Below, one piece after another: positions 48,266-55,509 of a stretch of 64,000 nt of DNA. Made by a program: the position numbers and the translations under genes. Numbering within the stretch: position 1 is the first letter of the stretch; every line of letters begins with the position of its first letter. A model generated the notes under the pieces. The model saw nothing but the letters and a program-made list of their open reading frames with translations. It did not search any database and was not told the DNA's origin. This DNA is from Moritella sp. PE36 (GTDB lineage: Bacteria; Pseudomonadota; Gammaproteobacteria; Enterobacterales; Moritellaceae): contig NZ_ABCQ01000019.1 in the NCBI RefSeq assembly GCF_000170855.1, positions 1 through 64,000 on the forward strand, written 5' to 3'.

Positions 48266-48489
48266 ATGCCTGTAATAAAGTAACGCCTGTCTATTTCCTA
48301 TGTTGAGCAGCTAGACTAGCTTAATTACTAAACCACCTTTCCATCATCGACACGAAAAACCTTAAGCAAGCTTCCACAGCACTAAATTTACCTCTGTGAT
48401 CTAATACTAAATATCATCACTGATATTCATGAGCACAACCTCATCATAATTGGCCTTTTATACCTCAATTCTATTCATTCAATTTAATC

Positions 48490-48735
48490 AGTACTCAACT
48501 TAGCCAGCTAGATCCCGAAAAAGCTTATCAGCCATTACAAAAACATATCCTTCCTTCTCTAGGCAATACACCGATTCAACATATCAAACCTATGCCTGTA
48601 ATTCGCATTCTTGAACCAGTAATAACAAAGGTAGTTTTGAAACCGTTAAACGTCTATGCCGCATTATTAATGAGATCATGAGGCTTGCGGTAGCAACCAG
48701 CCATTTTGATACAGAACCGAACCCGGTACTTTACA
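48490..48735 (+). pseudogene. Remnant of a P4-type tyrosine integrase
   Basis: Translation gives the core-binding segment of P4-like integrases in two frames. QLDPEKAYQPLQKHILPSLG and NTPIQHIKPMPVIRILEPVI lie in the frame of 48505. A one-base loss near 48629 shifts the frame, and GSFETVKRLCRIINEIMRLA with VATSHFDTEPNP follows. The pattern KHxxPSLG...VIRxLEPV..KGS.ETVKR is characteristic of this family next to tRNA genes. The catalytic domain and N-terminus are missing. It lies 264 bases after the tRNA and reads away from it, the usual placement for such an integrase. Confidence 0.82.
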
Positions 48736-48736
48736 G

Positions 48737-48799
48737 TCCCTCCATCCATTTACTACGCCTTGGAATTAGAATTTTGTATTCCGTTAATGGATGGAGGGA
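48737..48799. repeat. 14-bp perfect inverted repeat after the integrase remnant
   Basis: TCCCTCCATCCATT (48737-48750) and AATGGATGGAGGGA (48786-48799) surround 35 bases. It marks the point where integrase similarity ends, so it may be the edge of a later insertion or rearrangement. Confidence 0.65.
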
Positions 48800-48851
48800 A
48801 CTGGTTGAGATTTACACTTATCTTTCATTGTTTCTAACAATCAGATGGTAT

Positions 48852-48946
48852 TCAATTTTTCTGAACTATCTCAGAAGCAAGATTACGGCATCGCTGCCGT
48901 ATTTAAAGATATATATGGTAACAATCGGAACTTACTGCAATTAAGT
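48852..48946 (+). pseudogene. Possible 3' fragment of an unknown gene
   Basis: A short frame from an ATG gives MVFNFSELSQKQDYGIAAVF then KDIYGNNRNLLQLS and stops. The composition looks like real protein rather than chance, but I do not recognise it and see no ribosome site. Together with the integrase remnant it suggests decayed DNA through 48227-48975. Confidence 0.3.
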
Positions 48947-48975
48947 TAAGATTATCCTATGTCGAACGGAACTCG

Positions 48976-49860
48976 TTAATTAATTTTCGCTAGTTTTGGC
49001 GTCATCGCTGGTTGTCTGAATAAATAAATCGAGCCTATAACCATACACGAGCCCAACACTGTTGTTACTGTGATGGTGGTGCCGAAGGCCATATAATCAA
49101 ATGCCATCGTTAGAATAGGTACAAGGTAGAACAATACACTGACACTGCTGGCTGAATCTTTGGTCAGCATATACAGAAGTAACAAGACTGCACCTGTCGA
49201 GACCACGCCAATCATCCATGCAGCAGAAATTATAAACTGTGTTGTCCAATGTACTTCCCAGCCAACCGACGATGAAATAACCATAAAGATGCATGCAGCG
49301 ATAGCATTTTGAACTAATGCTGATGCAATAGGATGAACTTGAATCTTTTTTTGATACACAGAGCCCGTAGTAATGGCCAATACCGCCGCAACAGCAAACA
49401 GCAGCCCTAAAAATGTAATGTGGCTAACATCTCTTGCACCATATACAGCAATAATTAATCCTGCAAAACCTAATGTAAGCATAAGATAACTTTTTAATGA
49501 GAGATGTTCTTTACTAAAAAATGGTGTTAATAGGGGTTGTAACCCCAGTACCATTGCCACTATTCCTGGAGAAAGCTTATAATTAATGGCAAGAAAGTAA
49601 CTACCTTGATAACACACCTGTAATAGAAAACCGGACAATAATAGTTTTATTAGAATAGGGAGCGGTAATTTTGCCAATGAAGTAAATTGTGATCCTCGCC
49701 AGAATATGGCAATGATGGTAATTAATACTAATGCACCAGTGGCCCGTAATGTAAGGAATGACCAGACCGATGCATCTTCTAATCCCATTTTCACGAAAAT
49801 AGCGCCACTGCTCCACATGAGAAGAAAGAGTATTGGTGAGAGTTTATCTAGATTTAGCAT
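48976..49860 (-). CDS. EamA/DMT-family transporter
   Basis: A 294-residue inner-membrane protein with ten hydrophobic segments in two EamA repeats (about residues 8-135 and 150-285). The start FLLMWSSGAIFVKMGLEDASVWSFLTLR is typical of amino-acid/metabolite exporters of the RhtA/YdcZ type. It follows the dioxygenase gene by 16 bases and shares its promoter, so export of a hydroxylated product is a reasonable guess. Substrate not deducible from sequence. Confidence 0.85.
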   Translation of the reverse strand: MLNLDKLSPILFLLMWSSGAIFVKMGLEDASVWSFLTLRATGALVLITIIAIFWRGSQFTSLAKLPLPILIKLLLSGFLLQVCYQGSYFLAINYKLSPGIVAMVLGLQPLLTPFFSKEHLSLKSYLMLTLGFAGLIIAVYGARDVSHITFLGLLFAVAAVLAITTGSVYQKKIQVHPIASALVQNAIAACIFMVISSSVGWEVHWTTQFIISAAWMIGVVSTGAVLLLLYMLTKDSASSVSVLFYLVPILTMAFDYMAFGTTITVTTVLGSCMVIGSIYLFRQPAMTPKLAKIN

Positions 49861-49876
49861 CGCTCTATCCTCTATG

Positions 49877-50830
49877 TTATGCAGCCCAAGAATTAATCGT
49901 GAAGCGTTCGTTTATTTCACGGTGCTCGATTAGGTAGCGTTTCATTTGTTGGCTTTTAATTACAAGATCATCATCATTGGTACGTTTTGCCGCTTCAATC
50001 AACCAGTCATATGCTTCACGCACTGTTAGTTTGTGCGTGAAATGGAATTTAGACAACGTGAAAACAAGATCTCGGAATGTGTATTTGTTCATCAACCCGG
50101 ACACGTTCGCGATAATTCTTTCTTTAGTTATTTCATTCATCGGTTCACGCGAAATATAAGTTGGCTGAGCTTCAAAGTCGATATCGGCATTTTGGTTGAA
50201 GATGACTCTTTCATCGATACCATGCTCTAAAACGAAGTCAAAGCATAAGAACATCCGGCTGTTAGTTGAAAAGTTAATGGCAGCATGGTCTATTGCTGCA
50301 TCAAGAAACCATACTTCTCCCGGTTGCATTTGGAACACGCCACTTTCATCAGAGTGGAAAGATTCTAAGTTTTTTTCAATCGCGATAAATACGCGGTAGT
50401 AGCGAACATTTGTTTCTAGTTCTACAAAATCGCGGTGTGGCATCACCATACCATCAATCAAATTTCGTGCACGTACCATGCGAAGGTATTTAGAATTGAA
50501 GACTTCATTAATTAAACGCTGAATGGTTGGGCAATTATTCATGTATTCAGTTGGGACGCAAGTTTGTGCATCACGATACTGAGAATCTTCTGCAACACCT
50601 GAGGCATTATACAATGATAGGTTCTTCCAATATCCTTGTCCGAACTCATCGTATTCTTCTCTTTGCTTTGGAATGGCATTAAGAAAGTTGATTTCGTCTT
50701 CTAATTTACAGTCGTTTTTCCCATAGTTTTCAACTTCCGTTTTACTTGCAGGGGAATCATTATTTCCCCGTTGCTTTTCGATAAATTGGAAACGTGCTAA
50801 ATCGATTTTACCAAGGATGTGCGAAGCCAT
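49877..50830 (-). CDS. Proline-hydroxylase-like Fe(II)/2-oxoglutarate dioxygenase
   Basis: The 317-residue product has an aspartyl/asparaginyl-hydroxylase-type core. The metal triad is His132-x-Asp134 (in MVMPHRDFVELE) and His182 (in AAIDHAAINFS), with Arg192 (in NSRMFLCFDF) for 2-oxoglutarate. The C-terminal region (about residues 225-317, TKERIIANVSGLMNKYTFRD onward) resembles the C-terminal domain of L-proline cis-hydroxylases, and the N-terminus HILGKIDLARF also fits that group. Expected reaction: hydroxylation of a free amino acid, probably proline or a relative. Cytoplasmic; operon with the DMT transporter; divergent LysR gene. Confidence 0.72.
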   Translation of the reverse strand: MASHILGKIDLARFQFIEKQRGNNDSPASKTEVENYGKNDCKLEDEINFLNAIPKQREEYDEFGQGYWKNLSLYNASGVAEDSQYRDAQTCVPTEYMNNCPTIQRLINEVFNSKYLRMVRARNLIDGMVMPHRDFVELETNVRYYRVFIAIEKNLESFHSDESGVFQMQPGEVWFLDAAIDHAAINFSTNSRMFLCFDFVLEHGIDERVIFNQNADIDFEAQPTYISREPMNEITKERIIANVSGLMNKYTFRDLVFTLSKFHFTHKLTVREAYDWLIEAAKRTNDDDLVIKSQQMKRYLIEHREINERFTINSWAA

Positions 50831-50890
50831 AAATCTATACCTTTTTTGTTTTTATTTATTTTAAATTGAAGTATTTTTTTCAACGGCTAA

Positions 50891-50914
50891 ATTAGCATTG
50901 CAATTAGCATTACA
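50891..50914. promoter_or_regulatory. Tandem 12-mers, candidate LysR site
   Basis: ATTAGCATTGCA and ATTAGCATTACA stand back to back between the divergent dioxygenase and LysR genes, differing at one base. Two sites in phase over about one helical turn suit a LysR tetramer controlling both genes. Confidence 0.6.
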
Positions 50915-50968
50915 AAAATTAATAATATTGATCAGTTAAATCACAAACATTGATACAACGGCGGAAAT

Positions 50969-51850
50969 ATGAACTTCGACACATCTCAGTTAAGATCATT
51001 TGTGACAGTGGCAGAGCTTAAGAGCTTTTCAAAATCTTCTGAGCGTTTGTGTCGAGTTCAATCTGCAATCAGCCAGCAGATTCAGAAGTTAGAAAAACAG
51101 GTAAATGCTGTTTTGTTTATACGGAATCGCAACGGTGTGACGTTGACGGCTCAAGGGGAACGGTTACTGCCCTATGCAGTAAAAATGCTGTCTATCAATG
51201 ACGAGGCGGTTTCGGCTTTATGCGAAAATCAACCAAAAGGTTGGTTACGTGTAGGCACGTCAGATACTTACGCCACCTGTTTTTTGAAAGACATACTGAT
51301 GTCGTGTTCAGAGCGCTACCCTGGGTTACAAATTGAAGTACATTGTGGTTACAGCGAATCTATTTGGACGATGTATGAAAAAGGACAGTTAGATATAGTG
51401 CTGACACAATGTTGTCCAAGTAATATCAACAGTGAAACGTTACACGTAGAACCCTTACTGTGGATGTGCTCGCGTACGTCTGACGTTTATAAAAAGACAC
51501 CCGTGCCGCTCGCTTTATTCTCTAAAGGTTGTGCCGATCGTGAAATAGCCTTAAATGGATTAGTACAAGTAGGAAAGGATTATACGATGGGTTTCCACAG
51601 CTCCAGCCATGCTGGTATTCTGGCTGCAGTATCATCGGGGTATTATGTTTCAGCAATATTGGCGAGTACCTCTAATCAGGATTTCAAAGTATTAACTGAA
51701 ACCGATGGATTTCCCCCTTTGGGTAATTTAGAAATTTCGATGGCGTATAATGATCATGCTGATAACTCCCCTACTCAGATGTTTGCCTGCGTGGTTAGAG
51801 AGTATTTCCGTTGGTCCCGTAGTCGTAAACACCAGTTGAAAGTTGTTTAA
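50969..51850 (+). CDS. LysR-family regulator of the dioxygenase operon
   Basis: The 293-residue product has the LysR winged helix at residues 1-65 (QLRSFVTVAELKSFSKSSERLCRVQSAISQQIQKLEKQV), followed by the effector domain from about residue 90 (GWLRVGTSDTYATCFL). It is transcribed away from the hydroxylase/exporter pair, the classical LysR arrangement, and probably responds to the hydroxylase substrate or product. It ends 21 bases before the tRNA-like repeat that closes the island. Confidence 0.88.
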   Translation: MNFDTSQLRSFVTVAELKSFSKSSERLCRVQSAISQQIQKLEKQVNAVLFIRNRNGVTLTAQGERLLPYAVKMLSINDEAVSALCENQPKGWLRVGTSDTYATCFLKDILMSCSERYPGLQIEVHCGYSESIWTMYEKGQLDIVLTQCCPSNINSETLHVEPLLWMCSRTSDVYKKTPVPLALFSKGCADREIALNGLVQVGKDYTMGFHSSSHAGILAAVSSGYYVSAILASTSNQDFKVLTETDGFPPLGNLEISMAYNDHADNSPTQMFACVVREYFRWSRSRKHQLKVV

Positions 51851-51871
51851 TTGGTGGCTATTTATTGTTTA

Positions 51872-51911
51872 CAGTTAAACTCAAGTTTGAGAGGACCACC
51901 AAATTTTAGAA
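51872..51911 (+). repeat. Partial copy of the tRNA 3' end (candidate attR)
   Basis: CAAGTTTGAGAGGACCACCAAATTTTAGAA aligns to the tRNA T-arm, acceptor, CCA end and flank at 48205-48235, with CCACCAAATTTTAGAA identical over 16 bases. The acceptor part has a few changes and one deletion, so it is not a functional tRNA. With the integrase remnant at the other end it looks like an integration-site repeat. Confidence 0.78.
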
Positions 51912-52076
51912 GGCGTCTACATCCGCTTGTGCATAAAGAAAAAGAACCTCAATAGTATGGTAATGAGCCATCGCCCCAAATCAGACATCATCTAGAATAA
52001 CGGTCTGAACCTATTAATATAAACTTAAATAATAAAGCATTAATGGCTGACATTTCCGCTGCTAATTAATCAATAG

Positions 52077-52120
52077 AAAACAGCCGCAGCTAAATTTTAA
52101 ATTGCAGTTCTGCAGCTGTT
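52077..52120 (-). terminator. Terminator of the lectin-like gene
   Basis: AACAGCCGCAG and CTGCAGCTGTT pair with one mismatch; on the minus strand the stem is followed by TTTTC. Confidence 0.7.
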
Positions 52121-52141
52121 CTTATTAAGATAAAAAGATTT

Positions 52142-52720
52142 CTATTTTTCTGTAATACCCGCTACAAATTTCCACTCTATACGTTCTGAAGGGGTGTTAT
52201 TACATATTTGTAACGTCAGCGCACGCCATCGGTGAAGCGATGATGACGTTTGATCAGAGCGTTCACCCGCGGTAATGCACAGATCGGAATTTCTTAGTGT
52301 AATACGACCGTTAAGCCAGTTGAATAGTTGTAATGGGGCTGCTTGCAAAAAGTTGGAATGCTCTCCGCAGTCTCTTGCCATTAGAGACGAACCAGGCAAA
52401 GCACGTGTATGAGGTGCGATAGCTGTAACGCATTTATCATATGCAGGTAAATATATTTGTCCGTTATTTAAAACCGACATAGCTTGATCTTTGTGTAATC
52501 CAGACTTGCAATTATGAGCGATAAGCGGTAAATCCAGTCTTTCGTACGGACTAAAGCCGATTACATCGATGCAAAAACCATCGCTAGGACGGTCTAAATT
52601 GGACTTTAACTTTATATTACCAACGGTGCCAGAGGCTGTTTCCTTCGCGGTATCGTATTGTGCATAAGCGCTACTTGTCATAAGCGCAGCGATTGAAGCT
52701 GTTATTACTGATCTTTTCAT
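52142..52720 (-). CDS. Secreted protein with ricin-like (beta-trefoil) pattern
   Basis: The 192-residue product has a clear signal peptide (MKRSVITASIAALMTSSAYA). The mature part shows three loosely repeated units with Cys pairs: GFCIDVIGF...LIAHNC, KCVTAIAP...LMARDCG, and LCITAGER...LTLQICNN ending IEWKF. Each unit has the strand/Leu/Cys rhythm of ricin-B type beta-trefoil lectins, so carbohydrate binding is possible. No enzyme domain is attached. The ATG at 52720 has AGGG upstream; the longer frame adds 16 residues before the signal peptide. Function unknown. Confidence 0.6.
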   Translation of the reverse strand: MKRSVITASIAALMTSSAYAQYDTAKETASGTVGNIKLKSNLDRPSDGFCIDVIGFSPYERLDLPLIAHNCKSGLHKDQAMSVLNNGQIYLPAYDKCVTAIAPHTRALPGSSLMARDCGEHSNFLQAAPLQLFNWLNGRITLRNSDLCITAGERSDQTSSSLHRWRALTLQICNNTPSERIEWKFVAGITEK

Positions 52721-52783
52721 AATATCCCTATTAATATATCCATATTTTTGTCCCCAGTATAGAAACACAGACTGACTGCTAAC

Positions 52784-52815
52784 ATCCTGCCCATCCCCAA
52801 TATAGTTGGCAGGAT
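52784..52815. repeat. 8-bp inverted repeat upstream of the lectin-like gene
   Basis: ATCCTGCC and GGCAGGAT flank 16 bases, within a larger imperfect TAACA...TGTTA dyad. It lies 64 bases or more upstream of the lectin-like gene and may be part of its promoter region. Confidence 0.45.
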
Positions 52816-52875
52816 CCTTGTTATGCTTAATTCTGGCAATTTACCCGACAACATAAATACACACTTAGAATAACG

Positions 52876-52938
52876 ATGAAAACCATTTTGTCATTGCTTA
52901 CCGGTGTATTTTTAACCAGAGGTCTCATTGGTATTTAA
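52876..52938 (+). CDS. Possible 20-residue hydrophobic peptide
   Basis: ATG to TAA encodes MKTILSLLTGVFLTRGLIGI, a basic start followed by a membrane-like segment. A perfect 11-bp hairpin follows 12 bases after the stop. The ribosome site (AGAATAACG) is poor. Size and composition resemble small membrane peptides, but chance cannot be excluded. The rest of the 52721-53130 gap is AT-rich. Confidence 0.25.
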   Translation: MKTILSLLTGVFLTRGLIGI

Positions 52939-52949
52939 GTTGTTTTATT

Positions 52950-52980
52950 TGCGAGTTCAGACTATATGGCTGAACTCGCA
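52950..52980. repeat. Perfect 11-bp hairpin in the 52.7-53.1 kb gap
   Basis: TGCGAGTTCAG-ACTATATGG-CTGAACTCGCA. There is no T run on either side, so it is not a standard terminator. It could belong to a small RNA, the preceding short frame, or a protein site. Confidence 0.6.
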
Positions 52981-53130
52981 GCTAATATGACATTTATGAT
53001 TATATCGTCATTAATCTGTTTACGATTGGTAATTGTTACGGTTTAGCATGTTACAAATATATAAAGCTAAATCATAAGCGTACACAACAAATATTATTAA
53101 TCATAAATATTAACCGCGATGGGGAGTCAC

Positions 53131-53697
53131 ATGGGAAAGCAGTTTTCGGCGTTAACAGAGCAACATATTGAGTTCATTGGCAAGCAACACCTTTATTTTG
53201 TCGGCACAGCTGCAGATACCGGCAATGTAAACCTTTCACCTAAAGGTGGAGACTCCCTTCGTATCATAGATACAAACACCCTTGCTTGGCTTAACCTGAC
53301 TGGTAGTGGCAATGAGTCTGCCTCTCACGTGCTCATTAATCCACGAATGACAATCATGTTTTGCGCTTTTGAAGGGTCACCCTTAATCCTGCGCGCTTAC
53401 GGTAATGCCCAAGTACTCCACCAACAAGACCCGGAATGGGACAAATACAGCGCGCTATTTCCACCAAGTGTTGCTGCTCGACAAATATTTATTTTAGATA
53501 TCGAGTTGGTCCAATCATCTTGTGGTATGTCAGTACCTTACTTCAATTACAATGATGATCGTGATGATTTAGCTAAATGGTCTACTCGCCAAGGCAAAGA
53601 CGGTATTGAAAAATATTGGGTTAAAAAAAATCAGCAAAGTATTGATGGCTTTGAAACTGAAATAGTTGAACGAACAGGAATTGATATTAATGCTTAA
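53131..53697 (+). CDS. Pyridoxamine 5'-phosphate oxidase-fold flavoprotein
   Basis: The 188-residue product fits the FMN-binding split-barrel family: AADTGNVNLSPKGGDSLRIID, LAWLNLTGSGNESASHVLINPRMTIMFCAFEG and LRAYGNAQVLHQ are the usual strand and loop pattern. Such proteins bind FMN or F420-like cofactors and reduce small molecules; the true substrate is unknown. GGGGAG lies five bases before the ATG at 53131; the upstream frame adds four residues over the ribosome site. A LysR gene follows on the same strand. Confidence 0.82.
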   Translation: MGKQFSALTEQHIEFIGKQHLYFVGTAADTGNVNLSPKGGDSLRIIDTNTLAWLNLTGSGNESASHVLINPRMTIMFCAFEGSPLILRAYGNAQVLHQQDPEWDKYSALFPPSVAARQIFILDIELVQSSCGMSVPYFNYNDDRDDLAKWSTRQGKDGIEKYWVKKNQQSIDGFETEIVERTGIDINA

Positions 53698-53792
53698 AGC
53701 AGCCAGCGAGACGCAATATACCCAAAGAATATATACCAATTCATTAACCTCAACGAACAAGAAATAATGACAATAATATTCAAGGAAAGAAG

Positions 53793-54683
53793 ATGATGTC
53801 TACACGAATAACGCTTGAAATGTGGCGTGCATTTATCTCGGTAGCAGAGAAAGGTAGTAGTGTCAAAGCCGCTCAAACGCTGAATAAAAGTCAATCCGCC
53901 ATTTGTCATAGTATAAAAAAAATGGAGTCTATTTTAGGTAACGCTTTATTTACGATTGAAGGTCGACGTTCGGTCTTAACGGAACTTGGTTGTAGCTTAT
54001 TACCTAAAGCACAAAGACTGCAAAATAATGCCTTACAAATAGAAATGCTCGCGAGCAAATATCAGGGGCATCTTATCAATGAATTAAATATTGCGGTGGA
54101 CGTGTTACTGCCACACCCTTTTATTTGTGAAGTTATCGACCGTTTTAATTTAGTCTTTCCCAATGTATCCCTGCGGATCTATGAAACGTCATTGTCCGGT
54201 GCTAGCGCCCTACTTTCAACAGGCACGGTATCTTTAGCTATCGCGAGTAATTTACCCAAAAATATAATTCTAGAATCGTTAATGGAAGTCGAAATGCTAT
54301 GCGTATGCTCATCAGAATCACCGTTAGCGACACAGATTAACGTCGAACAAGAAGATTTAAAAGCGTACAGACACTTAATCATTCGTGACTCCGGTAATCA
54401 AGATTTTGACAGTGGCTGGCTAGGTTCGCATAACCGTTTGACTGTCAGCAGTACACTTATGGCAAAACACAGTATCTTAAAAAACCTCGGTTTTGGTTGG
54501 TTACCCGAACATTTAGCCAGACCTCATCTAGACCAAGGTACCCTCGTGACGGTTGATCTCACGAAAGGCGCTAGCCGCATCGTCAGATTACAGATGGGCA
54601 TGAATGCTGACTTAGCCCACTCCGCTGAAATAAATACCTTATTTGAACTATTCAGTGCACTTAAAAGTGTCGACTTTACATAA
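53793..54683 (+). CDS. LysR-family transcriptional regulator
   Basis: The 296-residue product has the LysR helix-turn-helix at residues 6-66 (EMWRAFISVAEKGSSVKAAQTLNKSQSAICHSIKKMES) and an effector domain beginning INELNIAVDVLLPHPF. Two adjacent ATG codons follow GGAAAGAAG. It lies upstream of wrbA in the same direction rather than divergently, so its target is not evident from position. Confidence 0.86.
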   Translation: MMSTRITLEMWRAFISVAEKGSSVKAAQTLNKSQSAICHSIKKMESILGNALFTIEGRRSVLTELGCSLLPKAQRLQNNALQIEMLASKYQGHLINELNIAVDVLLPHPFICEVIDRFNLVFPNVSLRIYETSLSGASALLSTGTVSLAIASNLPKNIILESLMEVEMLCVCSSESPLATQINVEQEDLKAYRHLIIRDSGNQDFDSGWLGSHNRLTVSSTLMAKHSILKNLGFGWLPEHLARPHLDQGTLVTVDLTKGASRIVRLQMGMNADLAHSAEINTLFELFSALKSVDFT

Positions 54684-54844
54684 TTAGTTCAGTTCCTACA
54701 TATCTGCCCCTTCCTTCACTCAATCATATCCTCTTCATTTTATGACTAGTTACTACCTGTTTTTTTCAATATATATATATGAGAAAACAATTAATATTAA
54801 TTCCACATAATTATAATTAATCACATGAAACATAAGGGAATGTT

Positions 54845-55444
54845 ATGACAAAAGTACTCGTTATTTATTACTCAAGTTATGGTCATATAGAGCTGATGGC
54901 AAATTCGATAGCGGAAGGGGCTATCTCTATTTCGGGGGTGGAGGTAGACATAAAGCGTGTAGCCGAATTAATGCCTGATGATGTAGCAAAACAAGCCGGG
55001 ATCAAATTAGAGCAACAGGCTCCTTATGCAAAACCTGAAGACTTGGCAAACTATGATGCGATCATCTTTGGCACACCCACACGATTCGGCAATATGGCGG
55101 CTCAAATGAGAAACTTCCTGGATCAAACTGGCGGGCTATGGTCCGAAGGTAAACTGATCGGGAAAATTGGCAGTGTATTTACCTCAACGGGTACTGGCGG
55201 TGGTAATGAAACCACCATTCAATCTTTTCATACCACCTTATTCCATCACGGCATGGTCGTCGTCGGTCTGCCATATTCAGCACCGGATTTAGGTGATATA
55301 TCTGAAGTCAAAGGGGGATCTCCGTTAGGAGCTGCATGTATTGCTGGGCCTGATGGTTCTAGACAACCGTCCGACAAAGAAATGGCATTAGCCTTCTTTC
55401 AAGGCCAGCATGTCGCCAAGCTAGCTCGTAAGTTAAGTGCATAA
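54845..55444 (+). CDS. wrbA: NAD(P)H:quinone oxidoreductase, type IV
   Basis: WrbA is a tetrameric FMN enzyme reducing quinones by two electrons, protecting against redox cycling. The 199-residue product has the flavodoxin phosphate loop [19 protein letters not shown], the isoalloxazine loop [22 protein letters not shown], the [14 protein letters not shown] segment and [19 protein letters not shown] near the end. AAGGGAATGTT precedes the ATG. Standard length for the family. Confidence 0.95.
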   Translation: MTKVLVIYYSSYGHIELMANSIAEGAISISGVEVDIKRVAELMPDDVAKQAGIKLEQQAPYAKPEDLANYDAIIFGTPTRFGNMAAQMRNFLDQTGGLWSEGKLIGKIGSVFTSTGTGGGNETTIQSFHTTLFHHGMVVVGLPYSAPDLGDISEVKGGSPLGAACIAGPDGSRQPSDKEMALAFFQGQHVAKLARKLSA

Positions 55445-55509
55445 AAAGATTAATTTTATAAAAAACGAACATGAATAATGTTGTAAATTTCCTTGAGGAA
55501 AACTAACTC

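Noticed and set aside
48678-48944. 88-residue plus-strand frame as an intact gene
   Set aside because: Its first 20 residues are the second half of the frameshifted integrase core and the rest crosses a 14-bp inverted repeat; it is a composite of debris.
51872-51911. Second functional tRNA at 51.9 kb
   Set aside because: Only the T-arm and acceptor 3' side are present; no D arm or anticodon arm precedes them and the acceptor bases have changed.
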